Shown here: positions 47,349 through 58,918 of the stretch, piece by piece
How the letters are laid out: each line of letters opens with the position of its first letter
Numbering within the stretch: the stretch's first letter is position 1
Source: Bathymodiolus brooksi
Lineage: Eukaryota; Mollusca; Bivalvia; Mytilida; Modiolidae
Direction of reading: 5' to 3'
DNA: 64,000 bases
Assembly (NCBI GenBank): GCA_963680875.1
Contig: OY804575.1
Location: 102,293,505-102,357,504, forward strand
Position numbers and translations under genes: made by a program
Notes under the pieces: generated by a model
Seen by the model: only the letters and a program-made list of their open reading frames with translations
What the model was told of the DNA's origin: nothing
The model's database searches: none

Positions 47349-48358
47349 TGTTTCTGATAAATGTGACTCATCCTGTTAAGCCCTGATATCTTTGAAGCGC
47401 GGATACACAGTTTTGAAGAAGACAAATGATAATATTATGGAAATTACTAATTATCTCGACATTTCCAATATCAGTTTACAGAATGAAAAATAAACAATTG
47501 ATTTTTTTAATATGAAACTGAAGTAACATTCTCGATGATATTCATGTTTACGAGCTTTTTGAAAAAGACATTGACAAAAACCGGTAATCATCTGCTGTGA
47601 CGATCCTGATTTGAAATAATAAGTATCGAAATATCTTCCTGAATGATCAAAGGAAATTGATCAACAATGAATTAATGGGATAAGTTGAGATGTAATGGGT
47701 CATTCAATTGGTGGGTAGGTTTTGTTTTTTCAAGAGTCATTCAACTAGAGATGACATAGATAGCAGACATCTGTCCTTATTTTAACTATAATGGTAAAAT
47801 CTATAGGAAAGGTACGCATAGGATTAGAAACACAGCTGCCTTTAACCCTTTTTAAAAATAAAAATGCTTGAATAAGAAAGGCTTAGCACTTGATAAAGGT
47901 AGTAAGCCAGCAGTCTGTTCTCCACCGGAGGGCCAGGGTCAATAAATTCTAAAAATTGTTCAGGTTAAAATGGAACCTGAAACAATTTTAAAAGATTCTA
48001 TCAATAAAAAGCAGATTAAATTCTTTTTAATGTGGTTTGTCATTTGCAATAACTTAACATTTTGCAATTTTTAAAAAAAAAAAAATTTTGTGGTTTGGAA
48101 GTTTTTTGTAGTACAATGAATCAAGCCTATTAAACCTTTTGAGGTTGTGTAATAAATATTCAATACTTAATAAACAAAAAAATACAATTATACAATTGTT
48201 TATTCTAATTGTGTAGAAAATACCGCATCCCATTAGGAAGACAAACAAGAGGTCACCTAGTCTAATACAATAATATGTTACTAATTTTGTCCTCTCGGAA
48301 TGAAACAAGACCACATTATTTTTATATTGTATGTTGTATTTATACTTGTTAAATACCT
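47349..48358. other. Unique AT-rich non-coding sequence
   Basis: No repeat copy or exon is supported. Confidence 0.5.
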
Positions 48359-48450
48359 GAACCAGAGGCTCACCTGAGCCTGCATGGGTGTCTCTGCAAA
48401 TAAGTTTGGTATAAATTGGTCCGGCGATTTCAAAAGATATTTGTATGCAT
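48359..48450 (+). mobile_element. Helentron-like 5' end, solitary remnant
   Basis: ACCAGAGGCTCACCTGAGCC then TGCATGGGTGTCTCTGC keeps the characteristic first hairpin of the CCAGAGGCT family. The body decays within about 80 bp and no 3' hairpin follows. Confidence 0.5.
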
Positions 48451-48779
48451 TTTCATCAAAATAGGCATAGTCTGCATAGAAAAAGGCTACTAAAACTTTT
48501 GAATAAAGCTTGGTTTACCATAATTTTTATCAGATTAGTGTGAATCTGAAAATCGGCTAAAACGTCTGGATAAAAATTAGTTTTACTGGAAATATTAGTC
48601 ATAGCATAGACGATATGAAAAAAAAAAAAAAAACCCAATAAATACCAGTTAACAGTCTTTTAGGATTTCCAACCTTTCACTATTTAAATTAGCACTACTG
48701 ACAAGATATTGGTTACAAAAGCTTATGTCTACTGTAAGAAAAATTATAAGATACCAAAGGTATTAATCAGAAGCTGTAA

Positions 48780-48855
48780 ATAGAAGGACAGACAATAGGA
48801 TGTCAAGAAGAAAAGGGACAAAATGTCAAACAGTGATCTACAAAACACTAAATTT
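48780..48855. repeat. Dispersed mollusc-type repeat, copy 2
   Basis: GACAATAGGATGTCAAGAAG, then AAAAGGGACAAAATGTCAAA and GTGATCTACAAAACACTAAA, share the core of the 2801-2965 repeat. Confidence 0.55.
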
Positions 48856-48879
48856 TACATTATGTCTATTGTAACCAAA

Positions 48880-49325
48880 TATAGATCACAGTGACCTCTT
48901 TTTAAAAATGAAAGTAGTCAGCCCCATTCATTAATCTATATATAGATTACAGTGACCTCTTTTTAAAAATGATAGTAGTCAGCACCATTTATTAACCTAT
49001 ATATAGCTTACAGTGACCTCTTTTTAAAAATGATAGTAGTCAGCACCATTCATTAATCTATATATAGATTACAGTGACCTCATTTAAAAAATGATAGTAG
49101 TCAGTACCATTCATTAATCTATATATAGATTAGGTACAGTGACCTTTTTTTTAAAAATGATAGTAGTCAGCACCATTCATTAATCTATATATAGATTAGG
49201 TACAGTGACCTCTTTTTAAAAATGATAGTAGTCAGCACCATTCATTAATCTAAATATAGATCACAGTGACCTCTTTTTTAAAATGATAGTAGTCAGCACC
49301 ATTCACATGTTCATTAATCTACATA
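48880..49325. repeat. 61-bp tandem repeat, ~7 copies
   Basis: ACAGTGACCTCTTTTTAAAA then ATGATAGTAGTCAGCACCAT and ATTCATTAATC recurs from 48888. Every junction carries the palindrome AATCTATATATAGATT, with small indels (for example GGTACAGTG) making some units 65-68 bp. Confidence 0.93.
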
Positions 49326-50227
49326 TCTCCACTTGTCAGTGTTTCTCTACTAGGGCAACTTGTCATCATGAACTTCTGACATCTATGGAGCAGTTCATTA
49401 GTGTATATGTTATAGAAAATTTGACCATACAAAATTTTCATAAATATTTCCAACATTAACAGACAGACAAGAGGGTTGGAGGGTTAAAAAAAAGAATACA
49501 GGAAGAAGTGCAAACAATTTTATTTATTATTATTATTATACACTCCACTATGCAGGATAGTGGGGTCATACGAACCCAACCTCCTCCTGAAAACAAAGAG
49601 GGATTATTAAAGTCGACTATCGAAGTCCAAGGCTACTTGGGTAAAAGATGTGGATCAACTTGAATTGAAATTCAACCCGCCGGCAAAGCTTGAGATATAA
49701 ATATCATCTCCTTTTATTTTCATTTTTTTAGAATTCTATCTTTTTTACAGTTATAATGAGGTTAAGCAGTAGACGGCATGGCTTTGTCGACACGATGTCT
49801 TATTTACTAGTATAAAAAGTAAATAAAGAAACTTTTACCCCTGGTTCAAGTGGTAACACTTAACACTACAGTAGTTACAAGATGACCAAAATAATAGGTT
49901 AGTACACCTTAGGACTTTAAAGGTGTCTGAATGGATGTTTCCTGTTTTGGCGGGAAACACTTCTAAGTATGACAAATGACACAATTTTGGTATAAGGCCA
50001 GTCTGTACAAAATCGTGTCATAAGAAATTTGTCCTTATGATGGGCTTCCTTGCCTTAGGATGTCGTGATTAATAACAGTATATTTTAAGATGACAAGATG
50101 AAAACAAAGTTTGATGATTTCTTATGAAGATGGATTATCTTGTGATTTATTTTTAGGACCTTGTCTTCACACCCTCCTTAAACTTTTAGTCATGTTGTAC
50201 TTTTTAAAAGGTTTTTTTCCCTAGCTT
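49326..50227. other. Unique non-coding, small TTA microsatellite
   Basis: A short (TTA)n run lies at about 49520-49540. No other feature is seen. Confidence 0.5.
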
Positions 50228-50278
50228 TCATGTTTTTCGTGCACATGTATATAATATACATGTGCACGAAAAACATGA
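50228..50278. repeat. Perfect 24-bp hairpin
   Basis: TCATGTTTTTCGTGCACATG then TATA (50228-50251) is followed after a TAA loop by its exact inverse (50255-50278). There is no mismatch in 24 bp. It is shorter than a typical miRNA precursor stem. Confidence 0.9.
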
Positions 50279-50639
50279 TATATAAGTAGTGTTTGGTGCA
50301 GGTACTATTTTTGAGTTGCAAATTTTTTGTAAATATTCAACAACTAGTCCAAGTCCATAATATACAATCGTGCAAAGAATATCACAACTTTCTAGAGTAC
50401 CATATACAGCTTGGGTTGTAATAATTCAGTGGTTTCTAATATTTTGATAACAAATTTCCTTTTGACTCCTATGTTAAACCTTGTTTGATTTCTTTTCAAA
50501 TAAAAAACAGTTTCTGCAACAACAAAAAATGCACACAATTTTCTACATATATGTTTGAAATTCAAACTGTCATAGAAATGGTAAATGACCATACAATAAT
50601 AAAACATGTATAGTTTCAGGTTCAAACCTGTAGCGGTAA

Positions 50640-50960
50640 TTTAATTAAAAAAAATGCACTATGATGGCTGCCATTTTGAATTTTTGGTCAGCCACTGTTG
50701 GTGAAAGGACACTACAGTTTGGACTTGAATAGTTTTTCAGAAGAATTTTTATATATATATCATACAGACTCTATCCATGTTCAAATAGGCTCTATGGTGG
50801 TGGCCATCTTGGATTTTCATTCTGTATCAAAACCAAATAGTTAATGAAGGATTATCAAATGATCAATCTATGCATGCATAAATTGGTTTCAAGAATTCTG
50901 AGACAAATCTTTTTAAAGATTTTTCAATACTGCCCCCTGTTTTAAACTGGTGGCCATTTT
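50640..50960 (+). mobile_element. Helentron-like internal-unit remnants
   Basis: Three unit starts (GATGGCTGCCATTTTGAATT at 50660, GGTGGCCATCTTGGATTTTC at about 50798, GGTGGCCATTTTGAATTTCA at about 50949) are spaced about 145-150 bp apart, without the element ends. Confidence 0.5.
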
Positions 50961-50998
50961 GAATTTCATATTACCACCAAAAACATAATTTGGTAGAT

Positions 50999-51057
50999 TT
51001 GATTTGATTTATTGTGCTTAACGCCACTTTCAGCAATATTTCAGCTATATCATGGCG
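50999..51057 (-). mobile_element. SINE-1 stub with 13-bp TSD
   Basis: Only 59 bp of inverted SINE-1 tail (CTTAACGCCACTTTCAGCAA, then TATTTCAGCTATATCATGG) lie between direct repeats TAATTTGGTAGAT at 50986-50998 and 51058-51070. A second tail stub (TTTAACTCCACTTTCAACAA) follows at 51071-51119. Confidence 0.85.
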
Positions 51058-51228
51058 TAATTTGGTAGATGGAGGGTTATGGCATTTAACTCCACTTTCA
51101 ACAATATTTCAGTTTTTTAGTCACCATTGAAATATTTTTGGTAATCGAAAATCAGAATTACAAAGCCCCAAGATATTGCAAATTGTGACGACATTGAAAC
51201 ATATCATATGTAGTGTGACATCACAATA

Positions 51229-51785
51229 CGGTTGTTTCGAATCATTTCCATTCCGTCAAAATTTTGTTATTTTCGTCTGCCAGATCACTTGATTTCGATG
51301 GAACTCCTGGCACTGAACTTCCGGTGTCAATGTACACAACAAAAACTCCCAATCGATATGTGCCGTTTTAACGTTCGATCCTCAACTTAAAAAAATCTTA
51401 ACATTTTCTGTAAAAGACAGATATCAATTAAATTATTTTATTTGTATCAAAGACTTCAATGCAGAGACAAATACTTCTTTAAAATTAAATTTGTTTTCTT
51501 TCTTTATTTGTGGCCGTCAGCATCATCAAAGGAAAACGATCTGCCTTTATGTATATATTTCTGATATCAGACAGATAGTGGGGTACCGCACACCAGTATT
51601 TATTCAGCGGTTTCCTTGGCGTCTCCATATTACAATTACTTATAATCTACCGCATCTACGACTATGATATGCTGACGTTGTCACAGTAATAGCATAAACA
51701 CCGGAAGTCGCCTGCCGATTTGTTCAGACGTCAAGACAAGAAAAAGACGGAACGTGGTCGGAATTGACATGATTCGAAACAACCG
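51229..51785. mobile_element. Short TIR element (MITE), TA-flanked
   Basis: The left end CGGTTGTTTCGAATCATTTC is inverted at the right end (ATGATTCGAAACAACCG). Similarity continues patchily for about 100 bp per side, for example ACTTCCGGTGTCAATG against CATAAACACCGGAAGT. TA flanks both ends (51227-51228, 51786-51787). There is no coding capacity. The G+C content is higher than the flanks. Confidence 0.7.
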
Positions 51786-51973
51786 TATTAACAGTGAATG
51801 GTAATTTCACATGTGCAATATCAGATTTATTTTAAGGAGAAATTCTGGTATTTCACCTCCTTCTATAAATTAACTAGGGAACAACAAGTTAACCTTAAAA
51901 AATATCTTGACCTGACAGATGCAAAAAATAAATAGCAGTTTTCAACAAATACAACTGGTAAATTTTGAAGAAA

Positions 51974-53598
51974 ACCAGAGGCTCCCAGGAGCCTGTAATC
52001 GCTCACCTGGATCAAAGCTGCTTTCAATAACAACGCAACTGCACTGTGGCGGCCATCTTGGCGGGAGAGCGCAACTGCCGGACACCATTTTGGAAGAGGA
52101 CCATCCAATGACTATTCCATCTAAGTTTGGTTTTAATTGAGCTACTGGTTCCAGACAAGATGGTTTTTATGTGAATTTCCCATAGGGTCCTATATTAAAC
52201 TAAGTACAGCTGTGCAGCCATCTTGGTCAGAGGGCGGGACCACCAGACACAAATTTGGTTCAGCGGTTTCGGAGGAGAAGATTTAAATGTGATCTTTTAT
52301 CAAAATATGCCTAATTTGCATAATCGGTATAAATCGGCTGAAAGAAAAATTTCAAAAAAAAACCCCGAACATATGCTAAATACTCCTTGCCATGTAGCTG
52401 CAGTTCAAATTTGAGCTCATTTTGACTTATACTAAAGCAGCAATGGACAATTGAAGAAATTTCTATTTTTAGTAACAGCAGCCATCTTGAGGGACCCACC
52501 CAGGGACCATCCCTGCCAGGTTTGGTTTAATTTGGTTCAGCGGTTTCAGAGGAGAAGATTTAAATGTGATCTTTTATAAAAATATGCCTAATTTGCATAA
52601 TCGGTATATCTCGGCTGAAAGAAAAATCTCACAGAAAAACCCGGAATATATGCTAAACTACTTCTTGCCATGTAGCTGCAGTTAAAATTTGAGCTCATTT
52701 TGACTTACACTAAAGCAGCAATGGACAATTAAAATTTCATCCCCCCTTTTTTCTATCTTGAGCTTGGTGGCCATCTTGGTTGGAAGTCGGGATCACCGGA
52801 CACAATTTTGGAAGGGGGCCATCCAAGAATCATTTCAGCAAAGTTTGGTTGAGATTGGCTCAGTAGTTTCAGAGGAGAAGATTTTTTAAAAATTTCATCC
52901 CCCCTTTTTTCTAATTTGCATAATCGGTCAAAATCGGCAAAAATTCAAAGTTCATAAAAAATCCTGTCATACATGCTGAAAAGCTCATCATTATGCTTAT
53001 ACAGTTCAAGTTTGGGCACATTCTGGCTTAAAATAGAGCAGTTTTGGCCATTTGAAGAAATTTCTATTTTTAGTAACAGCGGCCATCTTGAATGGAGGGC
53101 GGGGCTGTCGGACACAATTTTGAAAGGGACCCACCCAGGGACCATCCGTGCCAGGTTTGGTTTAATTTGGTTCAGCGGTTTCAGAGGAGAAGATTTAAAT
53201 GTGATCTTTTATCAAAATATGCCTAATTTGCATAATCGGTATATATCGGCTGAAAGAAAAATTTCACAGAAAAACCCGGAATATATGTTAAACTACTCCT
53301 TGCCATGTAGCTGCAGTTAAAATTTGAGCTCATTTTGACTTACACTAAAGCAGCAATGGACAATTAAAATTTCATTCCCCCTTTTTTCTATTCTTAGCTT
53401 GGTGGCCATCTTGGTTGGAAGTCGGGATCACCGAACACAATTTTGAAAGGGGGCCATCCAAGGACCATTCCACCAAAGTTTGGTTGCAATTGGTCCAGTG
53501 GTTTCTGAGGAGAAGATTAAAATGTGAAATGTTGACGGACGGACGACGGACGAAAAGTGATGACAATAGCTCACATGGCCTTAAGGCCAGGTGAGCTA
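51974..53598 (+). mobile_element. Helentron/HINE-like element, copy 3 (variant)
   Basis: The 5' end CCAGAGGCTCCCAGGAGCCT is followed by GCTCACCTGG. The 3' end has GACGGACGACGGACG and the hairpin GCTCACATGGCC/GGCCAGGTGAGC, then TAAA. Internal units differ from copies 1 and 2: they contain TTTAATTTGGTTCAGCGG, ATGCCTAATTTGCATAATCG and GCGGCCATCTTGA, with two long related blocks (52260-52800, 53150-53420). This is a second subfamily with the same termini. Confidence 0.65.
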
Positions 53599-54637
53599 AA
53601 AACTACCAATTTTTCATATCCTAAAAAAAAAAAAAAAAAAAAATCTCATGTGTGAAAAATGGTCTGGTTCAGGGAAAAAACATAGCCCCCTCCCCCCTAA
53701 AAGTTAAATGGTTGGTCCGTTATCAAAATTAAGCTGGTTTGAAAATATACATCAAAACATAGCGGCAATACAAGAAAGGTATGAAAACGTCCCATTACAC
53801 AATACACAGGTACTAGGATAATCAAAGGTTCAAAACAAATGAATACTTACCGACTTGAATAATCACATCTTTTTCAAAATTCCAACATCATCATTCCGTA
53901 GTTTTATTCTGGAAAAAACAATTATCAACTAAAATATTTTTTTAGAACCCAATATAATTCTAGTAATTCAGTATTATATGACATGGTTCAAGATTTAAAA
54001 TGCTCTCTAAAAAGATAAAGAAACAGAGGGTAATTTAGATGCATGCAACAATTGTTAAAGCTAAAAGTCATCACTCATTGTCCTGGGACGGAATAAAAAT
54101 GCTTCAATAAAAAAATACCTTATTGCAGAGCAATTCCACTATTTCGTAATCCAATTTGTAAAATAATAGCCAGTTACTAATTCCGACACTGGACATTGTC
54201 CAATATAAAACAAAGACATTCCTATACATTAGAAATGCAAGCACACACGCATAATATGCACATGTCGTTAATGCATAACTCCGGTGTCAGCGCAATATGC
54301 CAATTTTAATATTGATTTTATTTTTAGCTCTTCTTTATTTTTTATGTATTATATAAGTGTTGTAGGCGTAAAAAAAAAGACAAAGAAATAAAATGATCTA
54401 ATTGAGAATCTAATTCTTTTTAAATTTGAACGTTTTGAACTTGCAGAAACAAGATTAATCAAAGTTAAAATTGATTGTTGTATTAATTTTCTAAGATTGA
54501 TAAGGTTATTGTAATTATGACTGATGAATTGGTGGTTACCGGTAGATGCATAATTCTACTCTAATGTGGTAGTGTAATTATGTCTTTTTCCCCCCATAAA
54601 ACTTCTGAACCTGTTTAAAAGTAGCTCGCTATGCAAA
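53599..54637. other. Unique AT-rich non-coding sequence
   Basis: An A-rich run lies at about 53620-53642. No exon or repeat copy is supported. Confidence 0.5.
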
Positions 54638-55110
54638 CTAGAGGCTTACATGAGTCTGAATCGATCACAGGGTAACATGGATCCAAGTTAGCACTCACAC
54701 ATGTCTTATTATCATAATGGAATCTTGTAAATACAGTAAAAGCTGTATATAAAGGCCACTCAAGGGAACCTGAAAATGTGGCCTTTATAAGCAGTTGCCC
54801 TTTATATACAAGGTAAAATTAGACTGCCTTTTATAGACAGTGATATGTTATATAGAGGTGCCCTGGCAGGTTTGATTGTAATGTACATCCCCAAAATATA
54901 TTTTGAAAAGTTCCCAACAATATGTTTGAGTTGTGATTGTTTTCGACTTTGTATCTGTATTAAGATTCATTTATTTTCCCCCTTTTAGGCACCTCCCAAG
55001 GGAGGATCAACTTCATTTGCACAATTCTGGATCTCCTCTTAACAAGGACCATCCCTGCCAAATTTGGTTCAATTCAGTTGAGCAGGTTTGCAGAAGAAGA
55101 TTAAAATGTT
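54638..55110 (+). mobile_element. Helentron-like remnant split by MITE-like piece
   Basis: CTAGAGGCTTACATGAGTCT (54640) is an eroded 5' end. Internal-unit wording resumes at 55040 (AAGGACCATCCCTGCCAAAT, then TTGGTTCAATTCAGTTGAGC). Between them, 54733-54887 carries TATAAAGGCCACTCAAGGG and GGCAGGTTTGATTGTAATG, matching the GTCAAACCTGT family seen at 28250 and 29649. Confidence 0.5.
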
Positions 55111-56133
55111 ATTGGAAGATGGAAAAACACTACCTTTGGGCCAGAGAACTCAAAATGTAAGTCAACTAATTGTTGGAGTAAAAATGGAGGTAATAAATAG
55201 GATCAGAAAATTTTGCCTTGCAACTGGGAACCAACGACCATTCCAAATATGTTCTTGTTTTATTAGAAGCAGTGGCAAGTTGTCTTTTCAGTGCAAAGAG
55301 GATAGGATTCTCCAAACATATGAATCCATCCCATCCTTAGGGCATGTGGGGGGGTCATTTTGATTTTTGATGAGGTTGTACCATTGCTGCATAGAAAGCA
55401 ATATATATTTCTCTATTCCTGATTTCCAGGTGTTCATGCCAAAAACCTAAATAGATTTCTCTCTGTTTATCAAGATAATCTTGATATCAATTATACTCCT
55501 TCCACTTGTGCTAAAACAACAAATTTTCTTGTCTACATTTAAACTTATAAACAAAAATAATTCCTGAAGACATATTGTTACTTTCAACTTCAAAGAGTTC
55601 ATGTGACATTTGAGTGGGAAGTGGAGACAACTCCTGCAATAATTGCTCAATCATGCAAACATTTGCATGAATACAAATGTAGCCTGTCAGCTTCAGAATA
55701 CATTTGCCTTTGAAAAAGACAAAACACATTATTATCACCTTTTCTTACCCTTAGGATGAAAATATATAATAATAACATTATTACTAATAATTTATATACA
55801 GTATATGTAGCTATATTGGGCTACACCCGTTTGAGATTAATATTTTGTCCAAACTGTAAATATCATGACCACCACCATGTTGTTACAGTTTTCCAATGTT
55901 GCTTAAATATAGTTCATCACGTTTTATTTCAGAATTGATGGAAAAATGTCTTTTCAGTGACAAACCACACAAAGAAGGCCTTGACAATTATTCTAGATTT
56001 CATGCAGTTTCAGTGTGCTTAAAATGTATGTCTTTTAATTTTAAACATTTAGTAGGAATCACAGATGCTTTCAGTTCAATGTACCAGTACATCTTTGTAC
56101 AAATGGTGAAAGATTTGGGAAAATTCAATTCAA
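55111..56133. other. Unique non-coding sequence
   Basis: No exon is supported. The 158-codon frame at 55896-56372 runs into the next Helentron-like element and is therefore treated as spurious. Confidence 0.45.
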
Positions 56134-58723
56134 ACCAGAGGCTCTCAAGAGCCTGTATCGTTCACCTGGTTATAAAAAAAACCAATTGGTCCTATGTAAA
56201 AACTATGTCCTGTAGTGGTAGTCATCTTGGAATTACGATCAACATAAAAAACACAAAGTTTGTAAAGGACCTTCCAATGATTGATGCACAGTTTAGGTTC
56301 AATCAGTGCAATAGCTTCAGAGAAGAATATATTTCTGTATTTTCCCCATATGGTCCTGTGTTAATACTATGACCTGTGGTGGCAGCCATCTTGGATTTCC
56401 GATCGGCATAAAAAACAGAAACTTTGTAGAGGACCTTCCAATGATCATTCATGGGCAGTTTGGTTTCAACTGTCCAAGTGGTTTCAGAGAAGAAGCGTTT
56501 TGAAACATTTTCCCCATAGGGTCCAATGTTAAACTAAGTCCTGCCGTAGCCGCCATTTTGAATTTCATATCAGAACAAAAAACGTAAAGTTTGTAGAGGA
56601 CCATCCAATGAACATTCATGTACAGTTTGGCTTTAATCTTATTTGTAGTTTCTGAGTAGAAGGCATTTGAACATTTTCCAATAGGGTCCAATGTTAATCT
56701 ATGTATTGCGGTGGCGGCCATCTTGAATTTTCGATCGGCATAAAAAAACAGAAACTTTGTAGAGGACCTTCCAATGATCATTCCTGGGCAGTTTGGTTTC
56801 AATTGTCCAAGTGGTTTCAGAGAAGAAGCGTTTTGAAACATTTTTCCCATAGGGTCCAATGTTAAACTAAGTCCTGCCGTAGCCGCCATTTTGAATTTCA
56901 TATCGGAACAAAAACGTACAGTTTGTAGAGGACCATCCAATGAACATTCATGTACAGTTTGGCTTTAATAATATTTGTAGTTTCTGAGAAGAAGGCATTT
57001 GAATATTTTCCAATAGGGTCCAATGTTAATCTATGTATTGCGGTGGCAGCCATCTTGGATTTCCGATCGGCATAAAAAACATAAAATTTGTAGAGGACCT
57101 TCCAATGATCATTCCTGGGCAGTTTGGTTTCAACTGTCCTAGTGGTTTCAGAGAAGAAGCGTTTTGAAACATTTTCCCCATAGGGTCCAATGTTAAACTA
57201 GGTCCTGCCGTAGCCGCCATTTTGAATTTCATATCGGAACAAAAAACCTTAAGATTGTAGAGGACCATCCAATGAACATTCATGTACAGTTTGGCTTTAA
57301 TCATATTTGTAGTTTCTGAGAAGAAGGCATTTGAATATTTTCCAATAGGGTCCAATGTTAATCTATGTCCTGCGGTGGCGGCCATCTTGGATTTCCGATC
57401 GGCATAAAAAACAAAAAATTTGTAGAGGACCTTCCAATGATCATTCCTGGGCAGTTTGGTTTCAAATGTCCAAGTGGTTTCAGAGAAGAAGCATTTTGAA
57501 ACATTTTTCCCATAGGGTCCAATGTTAAACTAAGTCCTGCGGTAGCCGCCATTTTGAATTTCATACCGGAACAAAAAACATAAAGTTTGTAGAGGACCAT
57601 CTAATGAACATTCATGTACAGTTTGGCTTTAATCATATTTGTAGTTTCTGAGAAGAAGGCATTTGAATATTTTCCCATAGGGTCCAATGTTAATCTATGT
57701 CCTGCGGTGGCAGCCATCTTGAATTTCAGATCGGCATAAAAAACAGAAATTTTGTAGAGGACCTTCCAATGATCATTCCTGGGCAGTTTGGTTTCAACTG
57801 TCCAAGTGGTTTCAGAGAAGAAGCATTTTGAAACATTTTTCCCATAGGGTCCAATGTTAAACTAAGTCCTGCCGTAGCCACCATTTTGAATTTCATATCG
57901 GAACAAAAAACCTTAAGATTGTAGAGGACCATCCAATGAACATTCATGTACAGTTTGGCTTTAATCATATTTGTAGTTTCTGAGAAGAAGGCATTTGAAT
58001 ATTTTCCCATAGGGTCCAATGTTAATCTATGTCCTGTGGTGGCGGCCATCTTGGATTTCCGATCGGCATAAAAAACAGACACTTTGTAGAGGACCTTCCA
58101 ATGATCATTCCTGAGCAGTTTGGTTTCAACTGTCCAAGTGGTTTCAGAGAAGAAGCATTTTGAAACATTTTTCCCATAGGGTCCAATGTTAAACTAAGTT
58201 CTGCCGTAGCCGCCATTTTGAATTTCATCCCGGAACAAAAAACCTATAGTTTGTAGAGGGCCATCTAATGAACATTCATGTACAGTTTGGCTTTAATCAT
58301 ATTTGTAGTTTCTGAGAAGAAGGCATTTGAATATTTTCCCATAGGGTCCAATGTTAATCTATGTCCTGCGGTGGCAGCCATCTTGGATTTCCGATCGGCA
58401 TAAAAAACAGTAACTTGGTAAAGGACATTCCAATGATCATTCATGTACAGTTTAGGTTCAGTCAGTTCATTAGTTTCAGAGAAGAAGATCTTTGAAATTT
58501 CAGCCAATCAGAGCATATTATTGGCCTTGGCAGCCATATTGAATATCCGACTGGAACGAAAAACAGTAACTTTGTAGAGGACCATCCAAGGAACATTCCT
58601 GCTAAGTTTGGTTCCAATCGGCCTAGTGGTTTCGGAGAAGAAGTTTGAAATGTGAAAAGTTTACCGACGACGGACGCCAAGTGATGGCAATAGTTCACCT
58701 GGACCTTTGGTCCAGGTGAACTA
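56134..58723 (+). mobile_element. Helentron/HINE-like element, copy 2 (long)
   Basis: The 5' end CCAGAGGCTCTCAAGAGCCT plus CGTTCACCTGG and the 3' end GACGACGGACG plus hairpin GTTCACCTGGAC/GTCCAGGTGAAC then TAAA match copy 1. Inside are about 15 units of ~165 bp. They alternate strictly between the GATTTCCGATCGGCATAA type and the GAATTTCATATCGGAACAA type, so the expanded module is a ~330-bp dimer. Minus-strand frames of 80-163 codons (with KMAATAGLSLTLDPMGK repeated) come from this periodicity; their rank as protein is doubtful. First and last units resemble copy 1 most closely. Confidence 0.7.
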
Positions 58724-58844
58724 AAAAGCAATACCAAATCTTTTCTGTAAGAATGTCAAGTATACAAGAAATTAAATTGACAAATTGACAGAAGGATGGA
58801 AGTGACTACTTTTTGCTTTGCAGGGAAAATACTGGTACCAATTT

Positions 58845-58918
58845 TATAGTCTTTTCACAAGTTTGATCTGACCGGGGCTCGAATCCATGATCTAATGCAG
58901 TGCACCTGAGGCATACAT
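58845..58918 (-). mobile_element. SINE-2-like tRNA head fragment
   Basis: On the minus strand, GCCTCAGGTGCACTGCATTA is followed by GGATTCGAGCCCCGGTC, a textbook box B. The layout matches the SINE-2 head at 9160-9206. No tRNA fold with acceptor stem could be made, so it is not called a tRNA gene. Confidence 0.5.

Noticed and set aside
50228..50278. microRNA precursor
   Set aside because: A 24-bp perfect stem with a 3-nt loop is too short for a normal animal pre-miRNA and the loop is too small.
55896..56372. 158-codon plus-strand frame
   Set aside because: The second half lies in the 5' end of the Helentron-like element and the first half has no splice or codon support.
56449..58507. Minus-strand frames up to 163 codons with repeated KMAATAGLSLTLDPMGK
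   Set aside because: They follow the ~165-bp period of the Helentron-like element (165 is divisible by three), are broken at unit indels, and have no known domain.
58845..58918. Genuine tRNA gene on the minus strand
   Set aside because: Box B is excellent but there is no acceptor stem or proper anticodon arm; it fits a SINE-2 head fragment.
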